DNA of 64,000 nucleotides from Phycisphaerales bacterium (GCA_029268515.1 JAQWNP010000002.1:1-64000); one strand, 5' to 3'; shown: positions 45,605-55,101, counted from the first letter of the stretch. A program made the numbers and translations. The notes: generated by a model not told the origin, from the sequence alone.

Positions 45605-46966
45605 TCATCCAGGTGCCTGATCGGCATCCACCATCATAAATCGAATCTGTGCTTCAGCAACCTGCCGAGCGCCGACATGGGCGCGACATTGAATAGCAGC
45701 CGTTCGTGTGCTTGCTCGAATAGTCTCGGCCTCAAGAACCAGTTGATCACCCGGCGTCACCGGATGTCGCAACTTTACACGGTCTAGGCTCAGCAGGACC
45801 GCAATCTTGCCGTGATGCTCAAGCGTCTGACTCAGAAGCAAACCGCCAAGTTGGGCCATCGCTTCAACAATGAGTACGCCCGGCATGATCGGCGTCCCCG
45901 GATAGTGGCCCGTGAAGAAGGGCTCATTGATCGTGACATTCTTGACGCCAATTGCCCGCTTGTTTCCGTCAACTTCAACCACTCGATCAACAAGCAACAT
46001 CGGGTATCGATGCGGCATGATCTGCTGGATGGCCCGAATATCCATCGTACGACCGGCATCGAGCCGCTCATCGCGATCACGGTTCTCCATCTGCTCACGG
46101 ATGGCTTTGCACATGCGTCGGTTCAAAGTGTGACCCGAACGACTCGCTACAAAGTAGCCATATATTGGACCGCCAGCCAACATCAGGTCGCCAATCAGAT
46201 CAAGCACCTTGTGCCGCACTGGTTCGTTTTCGAATCGCCAGACGTTGTCAATTGGACCATCGTCGCCAACAACCAACACGTCAGCAGGAGAAAGATGATT
46301 ACAAAGACCTTGCTCTTGCAGAGCCTTCGCCTCTTCTGACAAACTATAGGTGCGGGCAGGACCTACCTCTTTACGATATCCCTCTTCAGTCAGCGTGAAG
46401 GCAAATGACTGCCTTGGAATGCGTGAAGACTCATCGCCATAGTCAAGCTCATACATGACTCGCATTTCATCACCATCAACAGGAAAGGCGGCCAACATAC
46501 ACTCGCCGTCCTGAAGAATGATTGGCTCGATAATGCGCAGGGCCTGCCGACTTGCCTTGAGTTCAACGGTGCCAACTTCAGTAATTCCTTCCGTGAACGC
46601 CGCGGCGCTGCCGTCGCCGAGGGGCACTTCCGGACCATCAATTTGCAACAGTGCATTATCAACGCCAGCGCCACGCAGAGCCGACATGCAGTGTTCAATC
46701 GTCTCGACCACTGCCTCACCGCGGCCAACAGCGGTTCGCCGATCGCGTTCAATGGCATATTCGATGCTTACTGGAATCAAGACTGGTGGATCAAGGTCAA
46801 CACGCTCAAAGACGATGCCGTCATCCGCCTCGGCAGGCAGCATTCGCAATGTGGCATCTTGCCCAAGCATCAAACCCTTACCCTGAACCACAATCTCGCC
46901 AGCGAGGGTTCGCTGATGAATGGTCTGGGTACCGGACTGAGAATTGGCGGTCGCCTGATCGGCCAT
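45605..46966 (-). CDS. lpxC-fabZ: Fused UDP-3-O-acyl-GlcNAc deacetylase LpxC and hydroxyacyl-ACP dehydratase FabZ
   Basis: 453-aa bifunctional protein. Residues 15-300 are LpxC, the committed zinc deacetylase of lipid A: ETIEHCMSAL (base E91, zinc H92), RHKVLDLIGD (zinc H252 and D256) and SGHTLN (H279). Residues about 308-445 are FabZ: IMPHRYPMLLVD with catalytic H319, and GHYPGTPIMPGVLIVEAMAQ with E368. Such LpxC-FabZ fusions are known in Bacteroidetes, Chlorobi and some other phyla and tie lipid A to fatty acid elongation. Located between lpxD and lpxA with gaps of 29 and 18 bp. Confidence 0.95.
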   Translation of the reverse strand: MADQATANSQSGTQTIHQRTLAGEIVVQGKGLMLGQDATLRMLPAEADDGIVFERVDLDPPVLIPVSIEYAIERDRRTAVGRGEAVVETIEHCMSALRGAGVDNALLQIDGPEVPLGDGSAAAFTEGITEVGTVELKASRQALRIIEPIILQDGECMLAAFPVDGDEMRVMYELDYGDESSRIPRQSFAFTLTEEGYRKEVGPARTYSLSEEAKALQEQGLCNHLSPADVLVVGDDGPIDNVWRFENEPVRHKVLDLIGDLMLAGGPIYGYFVASRSGHTLNRRMCKAIREQMENRDRDERLDAGRTMDIRAIQQIMPHRYPMLLVDRVVEVDGNKRAIGVKNVTINEPFFTGHYPGTPIMPGVLIVEAMAQLGGLLLSQTLEHHGKIAVLLSLDRVKLRHPVTPGDQLVLEAETIRASTRTAAIQCRAHVGARQVAEAQIRFMMVDADQAPG

Positions 46967-46995
46967 AAGTAAATAATTCGAGGGCCTTGCAGTCG

Positions 46996-48021
46996 TCAGG
47001 ACGATTCCCGACGCGGCATTGAGGCCACCAGTTCGGGCAGTCTACGAAGGGCGGCAACCTCTCGCAAAGTCTGCCGGGCTGGGCGTGCTGGTGTACCTGC
47101 CCAGTCCTCACCCGCCGGTATGTCTCGCATAACGCCACTGGTGGCCGCAATCCGGGCCCCAGCACCGATTTTGACATGTTCAGCAATGCCCACTTGAGCC
47201 CCAAGTACCGCCCCATCTCCGATTTCAGCCGAGCCAGCAATGCCCGTTTGGCCCACAATAAGGACACCCTTCCCTATTTGAACGTTGTGGGCCACTTGCA
47301 CCAGATTGTCGATCTTTGTTCCCTCGCCAATTCGAGTCGGGCCGAACTTTCCGCGGTCCACGCAACTCGATGCGCCAATTTCGACATCGTCGCCGATTTC
47401 GACCGTACCCAGATGTGGCACGCGCCGGGGAAGGCCGGTCTCAGGGTCCGGGCGAAATCCGAAGCCTTCAGACCCAATGACCGCGCCGAGATGCAAAATC
47501 GATCGATCGCCCAGTGTGCAGCCCGCACCCAGCACCGCCGAAGCGTGCACTATTGCGCCATCGCCAACGATAGCCCCATGTTCAATCACGCAGCCTGCAC
47601 CGAGCACTACTCCGTTGCCAATACGGGCGTCTGCTTGTACGACGGCTCCGGCGGCAATGCTCACCTCATCACCCACAGTTGCAGTCGGATCAATGCTCGA
47701 AGTGGCATGCACAAACGCAGCCGGCGATGGCCTGAGTTCAGCAGCGACCGACTCAAGCAGCAGCATCATGCCGATCTCGGCATTCTCAACCCGCACGAGT
47801 GTTCGCTTTGTCTCGTCATGATCTGGCACCTCGACATCACGAGATACCAAGCCGACCAGTGCGCTGCTCTCCGCCCACTTTCCTGCCCACTTACTGTGCG
47901 CAATAAAGACAAGATCACTCGCTGTCGCCTCGTCAAGACCAGCGAAACCGGCAACTCGAAGATCGCCAGAGCCGACAAGTTCGCCGCCCAAGCGTTTCGC
48001 GATGTCCGCAGCACTCAACAT
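46996..48021 (-). CDS. lpxD: UDP-3-O-acylglucosamine N-acyltransferase LpxD (copy 1)
   Basis: Adds the second acyl chain in lipid A synthesis. 341 aa: an N-terminal uridine-binding domain (1-100; [17 protein letters not shown]), then hexapeptide repeats (about 105-300) with the catalytic His at 245 in VAHNVQIG, matching His239 of E. coli LpxD in the same N-V-x-I-G context. The C-terminus is truncated to a short basic tail without the usual LpxD helix. In the bamA-ompH-ompH-lpxD order typical of proteobacteria-like clusters. Confidence 0.92.
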   Translation of the reverse strand: MLSAADIAKRLGGELVGSGDLRVAGFAGLDEATASDLVFIAHSKWAGKWAESSALVGLVSRDVEVPDHDETKRTLVRVENAEIGMMLLLESVAAELRPSPAAFVHATSSIDPTATVGDEVSIAAGAVVQADARIGNGVVLGAGCVIEHGAIVGDGAIVHASAVLGAGCTLGDRSILHLGAVIGSEGFGFRPDPETGLPRRVPHLGTVEIGDDVEIGASSCVDRGKFGPTRIGEGTKIDNLVQVAHNVQIGKGVLIVGQTGIAGSAEIGDGAVLGAQVGIAEHVKIGAGARIAATSGVMRDIPAGEDWAGTPARPARQTLREVAALRRLPELVASMPRRESS

Positions 48022-48040
48022 GCTGGGAATCTCATGCAGC

Positions 48041-48646
48041 TCACTGCCCGTACGCCGCTTGCCACTGCGAGTTCAAGTGCTGAATGATCGCATCCGTCAC
48101 GTCGAGGGTAGGACTCGCGTACAGCACGCGACGAGCTGAAATGTCGCCAAGTATGTCGGCGCTGTCTTCAGGAATTGCAATAGCAGAGTCATCCATCAGC
48201 ACAATGCCATAGCCCTCCTGTTGAGAGACGGCTGCACTACCCTCACGAATGTGATTATAAATCCGAAGGATGGCCCGTTGCTTTGTTCGAGCCTCTCGAA
48301 GATCAGCCAGACTCATGAACGCACGAAGATCAATTGACGCCTTCTTGAGCGCATGCTCGGCCTCGGCATACTGCTCGGTCCCGACAACAAAGTCGTCAAG
48401 ATCTGCGGCGAGCGCGTCTAGATTATCACGACTCTTAATCAATTCAGCCTGAAATGACTCGCCTGCTGCAGCGGAACGCGCCATCTCGGCTTTCCACTCA
48501 TCGAGCGATTCAAGTACGCGAGGCAGATCCATAGTGCCCACGACTGTGGGTGGTGCAGAGGCGCGACCTGCCACCGCGTCCCAAGCAAGCACGGTACTTG
48601 CCACGACGGCGGCAAGCATGATGATTCGAATCACATGTCGATGCAT
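48041..48646 (-). CDS. OmpH/Skp family periplasmic chaperone (copy 1)
   Basis: 201-aa Skp/OmpH-type periplasmic chaperone that keeps unfolded outer-membrane proteins soluble. The ATG at 48646 follows GAGAGGA; a signal peptide (about 1-28, [14 protein letters not shown]) precedes the [15 protein letters not shown] beta strand and a long Glu/Ala/Asp-rich coiled coil (about 55-150; [29 protein letters not shown]). Longer than E. coli Skp (161 aa). The C-terminal part has a beta-like [17 protein letters not shown]. Lies between lpxD and a second copy, with gaps of 19 bp on each side. Confidence 0.83.
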   Translation of the reverse strand: MHRHVIRIIMLAAVVASTVLAWDAVAGRASAPPTVVGTMDLPRVLESLDEWKAEMARSAAAGESFQAELIKSRDNLDALAADLDDFVVGTEQYAEAEHALKKASIDLRAFMSLADLREARTKQRAILRIYNHIREGSAAVSQQEGYGIVLMDDSAIAIPEDSADILGDISARRVLYASPTLDVTDAIIQHLNSQWQAAYGQ

Positions 48647-48665
48647 GGTTTCATTCCTCTCCGGT

Positions 48666-49295
48666 TCAGCGGCGTTCTGGTTGGTAGGCATTGTTCATGC
48701 GGATGATGACATCCCGCGTTCGGTCTATTCGCTCGGACGCAAAGGCAATACGACGCTGTGCGATCTGTTGTCGCACCTGCGTGGCCAGTGGCGGCGCTTC
48801 AGGTGATGGATTTGTCTCGATTGGCCTGATGCCATCATGTATCAGCACCAAATCGATACCGTCGGCTGTTGCCATATCGGCTACTGCCGCCATGATGTCG
48901 CGGTACAGCTTCTCAAGTTGCAGGGCGCGATCGACATCAAGTTCCTGCTTCATGAGTTCCTGCCAAGCCATGAACTGCACAACTTCTCCATCGACACGCT
49001 CCTCAACGGTCAATCGCTCAATTGGATCGGTAATGGCGGCAAGCTCAACCTGAAAGCCACGCACCGCCTCTTGGCGAGACTCTGCTTCGGCAGCGACTTG
49101 CCCTGCCTTGGCCCGAAGGCTCGCTTCGGCATCGGCGCGCTCAACCAAGCCCTCTAAAACACCAGAAAGATTGACGACCGCAACGGGGCTGCTGGCGCCT
49201 CGCTGAGCTGCTTCGCCCGGCATCAGGCCGATTGCAAAGAGTCCAATTCCAGCAAGACAAAGGGCTGGAACTGACATACGTGAGTGACTCGCCAT
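48666..49295 (-). CDS. OmpH/Skp family periplasmic chaperone (copy 2)
   Basis: 209-aa paralogue of the adjacent OmpH-like protein. Signal peptide (about 1-30) then VAVVNLSGVLEGLVERADAE and a coiled coil of about 90 residues (VDRALQLEKLYRDIMAAVA). Clearly diverged from copy 1 but with the same plan: short beta strand, helical tentacle, C-terminal beta strand (IDLVLIHDGIRPI). Directly downstream of bamA, as Skp is in many bacteria, so it probably delivers substrates to BamA. Confidence 0.83.
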   Translation of the reverse strand: MASHSRMSVPALCLAGIGLFAIGLMPGEAAQRGASSPVAVVNLSGVLEGLVERADAEASLRAKAGQVAAEAESRQEAVRGFQVELAAITDPIERLTVEERVDGEVVQFMAWQELMKQELDVDRALQLEKLYRDIMAAVADMATADGIDLVLIHDGIRPIETNPSPEAPPLATQVRQQIAQRRIAFASERIDRTRDVIIRMNNAYQPERR

Positions 49296-49324
49296 GAAGA
49301 ACCTCCCGCTCTCGCCTCCACCCT

Positions 49325-51682
49325 TTAGAAAGGAAGATCGGCCGAGAAACTGAACAGCTGTGTTTGATCCTCATCCTGCTTGATGAGGGGGATTGCAAAA
49401 TCGAACGCCAAGGGTGTCGGCCCAAGTTGGGGAATATACACCCGAAAGCCGATCCCGACGGAGACTCGGTACTCATCGAAGCCCGGGTCATTGTTGACCG
49501 TGCCTGAATCGACGAAGACCACACCATCGAGCAATTCGCCAATCAGCGGGTGCTGGTATTGGGTGCCTGCAAAGAACATGAATGTGCCGCCAACTGGAAC
49601 GTCGGTCACGTTGCCCGCAGCGTCAATGCCCATTGGCGATACCTGGCGGAATTGAAATCCACGAAATGAACGCCCACCGAGAAAGAATCGCTCATAGGTC
49701 GGGGCATCGCCACCAAACATTTGGCCGACTTGAGCATCAACCCGCAGCGTCGTGACACGACCAAGAAAATCGCGATGCAGAGCCAAATACGTCGTGTAGT
49801 CAATCGACACACGGTTGAAGTTCCGGTCACCACCAATCATGCCCCAGTTCGCAATATCTAGTTGCGTTCGGCTGCCCCGCGTTGGACGCGACATTTGATC
49901 GATCGTGGTGCGAGTCAGCGTCAGTCCTGTACTGATGAGCGTCTCAGGGCCAGCGTCCTGCAATACGTCAACCGGCTCGAAAGGATTGAGATCCGTGAGT
50001 TCTACACTGGCTGCATCGAGTCGAAGTGATGCGTACCAGACATCACCGAGACGCCGTGACAACACCATCCCAACCGACGATCGCTCTTCTGTATAACTAT
50101 CGAAGATGCGGCGGAAGTAACCCGCGGACCCGCCAAGTGCGTATGGAGTACCGAAGATCTGTGGTTCCGTCAGGCTAATGTCGTAGGCGAATATTTCGGT
50201 ACCAGGCTGAAAATTCATTGCAAAGCGTTGGCCTGCTCCGCGAAACGCGCGGCCACGAACAAACTCGCCGAATGTCTCTGGCACATCAAAGAGGTCAAAG
50301 TTGTTTTGCGTGAGCGAAATATTTCCAAGCACACCGGCGTCCGAACCAATTCCCACGCCAAAGTTGATCGAGCCCGTGTTCTTTTCCTTGATCTCGACAA
50401 GAACATCGCGGACTTCTGGGTTGTCTTCGTTCGGCGCCTGCACAGCGACTTTGGCGTCGCCAAAGAGGCCTGTCCCCATGATGCGTTCTTTGGTGGCCTT
50501 GACCTCACTCGCGTCGAAACGACGACCTGGGATGAGGCCGACCTGAGATCGGATGATTTTGTCCTTCGTCAGGGTGTTGCCGGTGATATTGACAAGACCC
50601 ACATCCGCAACTTGGCCCTCCCTGATCTCGACAATCAGCGACAGCCCCGTCGTTGTTCCTTTGCGAATCGGAACGATGGCGGCACGCGCATCAAGGTAGC
50701 CAAGCACGCCGTACGCATCATTAATTGATTCACGCGAGCGTTTCACGAGGTCCTGCTGGAACACATCGCCAACCTGAATATTCATGATGGCCGTAATTTG
50801 ATCAGCTGAGAACACCTCGAGCGGAACACCCCCGGGGGCCGACGCCGTAATCTCTTCAACCGTGTACCGGCGGCCTTCTTCAATGAGGAAGATGACCTTG
50901 GCCTCACGCTGACTCGGGCTCACTTCAATTTCTTTGTCAACACGCACATCAATCCAACCACGATCGTGATAGAACTTTTGCAGCGAAACAACATCTGCAG
51001 CCAACTGGTCTTGGTCTACTTCTCCACGACGCAAGAATGGAAACCATGTGGTCGTTTCAATTTCAGCCCAAAGTTGTCCGGTCGAGAAAGATGTCGCCCC
51101 GGCAAAAATGATGGACCGCGTCCGCACGCGAGGCCCTTCAATAACCTCGAAAATCAAAATGTCATTGTCTTCGAGTTGCTGTGAGTCCAGTGACACCTCG
51201 GCGAGGTAGTACCCCTTGTTGCGATACAACTCTATCATTTCGCGGATGCCGCGCTGAATGAGAAAATCATCGCGAGGTGAGCCACGGTGCAAACCGGTCG
51301 GACCGAGCAAGGCGCGGTCAGCCAACACACGGTTGCCCACCACTGACACTGCGGCAAGGAGCCGCTCCTCCCGAAAGACATATGTCAGATCAACGGTTCC
51401 GTCTGTCCGCAATTTGGCAATAATGTCAATGCTCGCAAAGTCACCCAGCCGGGTGAGTCTTGAGATATCACCTTGAGCGGTCTCTGGGTCATAGGGCTGA
51501 CCTACGCGCGAGCGAATGTTATTGAGCACCGTTTGCTCTGATACACGCTCGAGACCTTTGACCTGAATGCTTCCAATCGGACGGTCGAGCAGTGAGTCCG
51601 AGTCGGACGCAACGGCCCCAGCCCACGCCGACATGGCGAGCAACATGAGGAGACCTAGCAAGATGGATGGAAACCGGCCCAT
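49325..51682 (-). CDS. bamA: Outer membrane protein assembly factor BamA
   Basis: 785-aa Omp85 protein that inserts outer-membrane beta-barrels. After a signal peptide (about 1-25) come POTRA repeats over about residues 36-400 (each with patterns such as GSIQVKGLERVSEQTV and LVNITGNTLTKDKIIRSQVG), then a C-terminal 16-strand barrel. The lid motif is (V/I/S)RGF-like at about 668-673 (RSFRGF) and the protein ends in Phe (LPF), the usual insertion signal. Divergent from the second lpxD with 87 bp between starts; TATCCT lies 11 nt upstream. Heads the leftward envelope run. Confidence 0.95.
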   Translation of the reverse strand: MGRFPSILLGLLMLLAMSAWAGAVASDSDSLLDRPIGSIQVKGLERVSEQTVLNNIRSRVGQPYDPETAQGDISRLTRLGDFASIDIIAKLRTDGTVDLTYVFREERLLAAVSVVGNRVLADRALLGPTGLHRGSPRDDFLIQRGIREMIELYRNKGYYLAEVSLDSQQLEDNDILIFEVIEGPRVRTRSIIFAGATSFSTGQLWAEIETTTWFPFLRRGEVDQDQLAADVVSLQKFYHDRGWIDVRVDKEIEVSPSQREAKVIFLIEEGRRYTVEEITASAPGGVPLEVFSADQITAIMNIQVGDVFQQDLVKRSRESINDAYGVLGYLDARAAIVPIRKGTTTGLSLIVEIREGQVADVGLVNITGNTLTKDKIIRSQVGLIPGRRFDASEVKATKERIMGTGLFGDAKVAVQAPNEDNPEVRDVLVEIKEKNTGSINFGVGIGSDAGVLGNISLTQNNFDLFDVPETFGEFVRGRAFRGAGQRFAMNFQPGTEIFAYDISLTEPQIFGTPYALGGSAGYFRRIFDSYTEERSSVGMVLSRRLGDVWYASLRLDAASVELTDLNPFEPVDVLQDAGPETLISTGLTLTRTTIDQMSRPTRGSRTQLDIANWGMIGGDRNFNRVSIDYTTYLALHRDFLGRVTTLRVDAQVGQMFGGDAPTYERFFLGGRSFRGFQFRQVSPMGIDAAGNVTDVPVGGTFMFFAGTQYQHPLIGELLDGVVFVDSGTVNNDPGFDEYRVSVGIGFRVYIPQLGPTPLAFDFAIPLIKQDEDQTQLFSFSADLPF

Positions 51683-51769
51683 TCGGGGTATGAAGGATAC
51701 CTGCGAGCCCCATCGGGTGCCGCCCTCGGCGGTGCGGCGGTACCCTGAGCATGTGAAGGAGCACCGTTC

Positions 51770-52807
51770 ATGGGCATGACTCTACGAGAACTTGCTGACC
51801 ACCTTGGTGCCGATCTCAGCGGCGAGCCGGATCGGCATATCAATCGATGCGCGGGCATCGAGACCGCGGGCCCTGATGAACTCACATTCCTCTCCAACCC
51901 CAAGTACCGAGATCAACTGGCCAAGACCACCGCCGGGGCCGTCCTGATCTCGACTGGTGTGGAGTGTCCGGACGGCCTCAACGCCCTGATCTGCAAGGAT
52001 CCCTACTTTTCGTTCCGGAATGCAGTCATTGCTTTGCAGGGCATGCGGCAGCACCCTGCTCCGATGGATCATGATGGCTCTGGACACAGCCGCCGTGCCA
52101 TCGTGCATGAATCCGCTCAAATCGGCGAGGGCACGCATATTCACCCATTTGTGGTGATTGAGGCCGGGGCCACTGTGGGAAGGGGATGTCATCTTTACCC
52201 AGGCGTGTGGATCGGCCCGGACGCAACAGTCGGGGACGACTGCATCTTGTTCCCCAATAGCGTGGTGCACGAGCATTGCATTCTTGGAGATCGGGTCACC
52301 TTGCATGCTGGAACCGTGATTGGCAATGACGGTTTTGGATACGCCACGCACCAAGGACAGCATCACAAGATCCCCCAGCATGGCATCGTCGTACTGGAGG
52401 ATGACGTCGAGATTGGCGGAAACTGTGCCATTGAACGAGCCGCCATGGGCGAAACCCGCATCGGCCGCGGCACCAAGTTCGCCGACCTCATTTCGATTGG
52501 ACACGGCACAAGCATCGGGCCGCACTGCCTCTTGGTGTCGCTGGTGGGAGTGGCTGGATCCGTCACAATGGGCCATCACGTCGTGCTCGGCGGACAGACC
52601 GGGGTAGCTGGTCATCTGACGATTGGAGATGGCGTACAGGCCATCGCTCAGACAGGGATCGCGACTGATATCCCGGCAGGTACCCAAGTAGGTGGGGCAC
52701 CAGCGATCCCCGCCGATACGGCGAAACGCAATGCGCTGGCAAGCACCAACCTCGCTGCCCTCTTCAAGCGAGTCAAGAAGTTAGAACGAGCGGCAAAGCA
52801 AGACTGA
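51770..52807 (+). CDS. lpxD: UDP-3-O-acylglucosamine N-acyltransferase LpxD (copy 2)
   Basis: 345-aa second LpxD, more canonical at its ends than copy 1: the uridine-binding region has LTFLSNPKYRDQLAKTTAGA, and the C-terminal helix NLAALFKRVKKLERAAK is of the normal LpxD kind. The His at 245 is conserved, but the following Asn is Gly (IGHGTSIG instead of AHNVxIG). Hexapeptide repeats run from about 110 to 300 (GDDCILFPNSVVHEHCIL). AAGGAG precedes the ATG, which has a second ATG two codons in. Rightward and divergent from bamA; gcvT follows after 19 bp but with its own apparent promoter. Confidence 0.91.
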   Translation: MGMTLRELADHLGADLSGEPDRHINRCAGIETAGPDELTFLSNPKYRDQLAKTTAGAVLISTGVECPDGLNALICKDPYFSFRNAVIALQGMRQHPAPMDHDGSGHSRRAIVHESAQIGEGTHIHPFVVIEAGATVGRGCHLYPGVWIGPDATVGDDCILFPNSVVHEHCILGDRVTLHAGTVIGNDGFGYATHQGQHHKIPQHGIVVLEDDVEIGGNCAIERAAMGETRIGRGTKFADLISIGHGTSIGPHCLLVSLVGVAGSVTMGHHVVLGGQTGVAGHLTIGDGVQAIAQTGIATDIPAGTQVGGAPAIPADTAKRNALASTNLAALFKRVKKLERAAKQD

Positions 52808-52814
52808 TTGCAGA

Positions 52815-52820
52815 TACGAT
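52815..52820 (+). promoter_or_regulatory. Putative -10 hexamer for leaderless gcvT mRNA
   Basis: TACGAT ends 6 nt before the gcvT ATG at 52827; no Shine-Dalgarno is present. A transcript starting about 7 nt downstream of the hexamer begins at the start codon. Confidence 0.4.
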
Positions 52821-52826
52821 GCCGGG

Positions 52827-53951
52827 ATGGCCACCTTGACAACACTGCGTCAGACCCCATTTCACTCCTTCCATGTCGACCACGGCGCGAAGCTCGTCGA
52901 CTACACAGGCTGGGAGATGCCACTGCACTACGGCTCGATCATCGAGGAGCACCTGCAAGTTCGTCGAAGTGGCGGCATGTTTGATGTCTCCCACATGGGT
53001 CGACTGCGATTCTCCGGGCGAGACGCGAGAAAGTTTCTCGACCATGTATGCACCCGCAAGATCAACGGCATGCAGCCTGGGCAGGTGCGGTACTCCTTGG
53101 TCTGCAACGAGAACGGCGGTTGCCGAGACGACGTGCTTGTGTACTGCATCGATGATGCCGAATACATCATGGTGTGCAATGCTGCGAACCGAGAGAAACT
53201 GCTTGAACACTTCGAAGCTGTGAAAGGCGACATGGTCTTCAAGCAACGAGACGAAACCGAGTCAACGGCAATGGTCGCCCTGCAAGGCCCTCAGGTCATG
53301 GAACTCATCGGTCAGTTTTCCAAGGAAATTCCCGGGCTCAAGCGGTATCGCTTCACCCAAAAGTCGATCTTGATTGCCAAATTCCTTGTCTCGCGTACCG
53401 GATACACCGGCGAAGACGGCGTAGAGGTGATCCTGCCCAAAATGCTCGCAGGACAGATGGTCAAAATGTTGCTTGGCAATATTGACGCCGATGACACTGC
53501 AGTCAAACCCTGTGGTCTTGGCGCTCGCGACTCACTACGCCTTGAGGCCGGCATGGCGCTCTATGGCCACGAAATCACCGAAGAAATTGACCCGCTCACC
53601 GCTGGCTTGAACTTTGCCATCAAACTCGACAAGGGCCAAGATGACGACACTGGCCGATTTATCGGCCAGGATGCCCTGGAAGCGATCATGGCCGCAGGCG
53701 GTCCGAAGCAACAGTTGACCGGGCTCATCCTCGAAGGCAAGCGAGCAGCAAGACAAGGAATGCCCGTCACGGCTGATGGTGTGGCGGTTGGCACTGTGAC
53801 CAGTGGCTGCCTCAGCCCAACGCTTGAGCAATCTATTGCGATGGCCATTATCGACCGCAATGCATGCGAGCCTGGCACCTCGGTTGAGGTGAACCTTGGC
53901 CGCGCCTCGGTGAATGCCGAGACCTGCAAATTGCCATTCCTAAAGAAGTAG
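52827..53951 (+). CDS. gcvT: Aminomethyltransferase GcvT (glycine cleavage T protein)
   Basis: 374-aa T protein, which transfers the methylene from the aminomethyl-lipoyl H protein to tetrahydrofolate. Family blocks are TPFHSFHVDHGAKLVDYTGW, GGMFDVSHMGRLRFSG, RTGYTGEDGVEV, GARDSLRLEAGMALYGHE and VTSGCLSPTLEQSIAMA. The folate-contact Asp and Arg residues are in the expected places. gcvH, gcvP and the L protein are not in the window. The gene lies alone on the plus strand between lpxD copy 2 and the opposing sigma-factor gene (7 bp between stops). Confidence 0.95.
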   Translation: MATLTTLRQTPFHSFHVDHGAKLVDYTGWEMPLHYGSIIEEHLQVRRSGGMFDVSHMGRLRFSGRDARKFLDHVCTRKINGMQPGQVRYSLVCNENGGCRDDVLVYCIDDAEYIMVCNAANREKLLEHFEAVKGDMVFKQRDETESTAMVALQGPQVMELIGQFSKEIPGLKRYRFTQKSILIAKFLVSRTGYTGEDGVEVILPKMLAGQMVKMLLGNIDADDTAVKPCGLGARDSLRLEAGMALYGHEITEEIDPLTAGLNFAIKLDKGQDDDTGRFIGQDALEAIMAAGGPKQQLTGLILEGKRAARQGMPVTADGVAVGTVTSGCLSPTLEQSIAMAIIDRNACEPGTSVEVNLGRASVNAETCKLPFLKK

Positions 53952-53958
53952 TGGGCCT

Positions 53959-54795
53959 CTACGCCACTCGGCGCAGTTTGAGTTTGTGTTGAATTCGCCG
54001 CAGCGTGTCCATTTCAATCTGTCGCACGCGCTCACGCGTCAAGCCAATCACGGCCCCGATCTGTTTGAGCGTCAGCGGCGCCTGCCCTTCAAGGCCGTAC
54101 CGAAGACGCAGTACCCGAGCACCACGCTCTTCAAGCGTCTCGATGATCAATAACACCGCCTGAAGATCTTCGCCGCGGCCAAAGGTCTTCTCTGGAGTTT
54201 CTAATCGACCGTCCGCAATGACACTTGCGAAGTCGAGCGCCTCACCGTTTTCAACTGTTGGAGCATGCGAAGCCGAACGGTGCGCCAGCATTGCTTGCTG
54301 CACAATCTTAGCCTTACGCTCTGGCAAATCCATGAGATCAGCCATTTCTTCAACCGTCGGCGGCCGGCTCTGTTCGTCTTCGAATACGGCGCTCGTCCGG
54401 CGCCATCGCGTAATCAATTCAACCATGTAGGCCGGAATGTGAATTGGATGACGAGCATTGATGAGTGTCCGCTTGATCGATTGCTTGATCCACCATGACG
54501 CATAGGTCGAGAATCTCGCGCCCTGCGCAGGGTCAAAGCCTTCGACAGCTCGGATTAGGCCAATATTGCCTTCTTCGATGAGATCGCCAATTGGTAGGCC
54601 TCGCCTCATGTAGTTCTTACTAATTGCAACAACAAGCCGCAGATTCGCCCGAATCATGTGGTCCTTGGCCTCGAAGTCGTTGTCGTTGATAATCCGCCAG
54701 CCAAGGGTCTTTTCCTCAGCAGCAGTCAACAGGGGAACCTGATTGATATCGCGAAGATAGACCTCAAGATTGCGGTCAGATGAATACCGTGCCAT
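53959..54795 (-). CDS. RNA polymerase sigma-70 family sigma factor (group 2-like)
   Basis: 278-aa sigma factor with regions 1.2 to 4.2 but no region 1.1 or large non-conserved insertion. Region 1.2/2.1 is YLRDINQVPLLTAAEEKTLG; regions 2.2-2.4 are DLIEEGNIGLIRAVEGFDP and FSTYASWWIKQSIKRTL, with the core-binding and promoter-melting residues; region 4.2 is the helix-turn-helix LTLKQIGAVIGLTRERVRQIE. The short form fits RpoS-like or planctomycete secondary sigma factors rather than the housekeeping RpoD. Convergent with gcvT and divergent from the UVR-domain gene. Confidence 0.92.
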   Translation of the reverse strand: MARYSSDRNLEVYLRDINQVPLLTAAEEKTLGWRIINDNDFEAKDHMIRANLRLVVAISKNYMRRGLPIGDLIEEGNIGLIRAVEGFDPAQGARFSTYASWWIKQSIKRTLINARHPIHIPAYMVELITRWRRTSAVFEDEQSRPPTVEEMADLMDLPERKAKIVQQAMLAHRSASHAPTVENGEALDFASVIADGRLETPEKTFGRGEDLQAVLLIIETLEERGARVLRLRYGLEGQAPLTLKQIGAVIGLTRERVRQIEMDTLRRIQHKLKLRRVA

Positions 54796-55101
54796 TTCAC
54801 ACCATTTTCCCTACTGAGCCGGGCACTCGCCGCTCCCACATGAGCGCGGCTTCATCGGTGCCTCCAAGCACCCGGCTGGCCTCCCTGAAGCCGCAATGAC
54901 AACAGAGCAAATTCAACACCCACTATCAAGGTCCGATAGCAACATGTGACTGTTCCCTCAAATCCTGAGGAATTCACATCTACCGCTACAATCGAACCAT
55001 CAATCGGCCTGCTTAACTGCAATAAGTGGGTGTCAAGGAAGTCAATCTAATTTTTTGATCACCTGTTCCGCACGGCCCGAATAACCCTCACCCATATTGA
55101 G
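54796..55101. other. Divergent intergenic region upstream of the sigma factor
   Basis: 306 bp between the sigma-factor start and the UVR-protein start. Two inverted repeats are visible: a 36-base imperfect hairpin at 54944-54979 (ATGTGA/TCACAT outer stem, TTCC-TCA/TGA-GGAA inner stem) and the 9-bp pair ACACCCACT (54916-54924) / AGTGGGTGT (55025-55033). No RNA gene or coding region is recognisable. Confidence 0.55.

Noticed and set aside
47176-48087. A 303-codon plus-strand open frame
   Set aside because: Antisense to lpxD copy 1 and the ompH end; biased composition and no motif.
51782-52687. A 301-codon minus-strand open frame
   Set aside because: Antisense to the second lpxD and without recognisable motifs.
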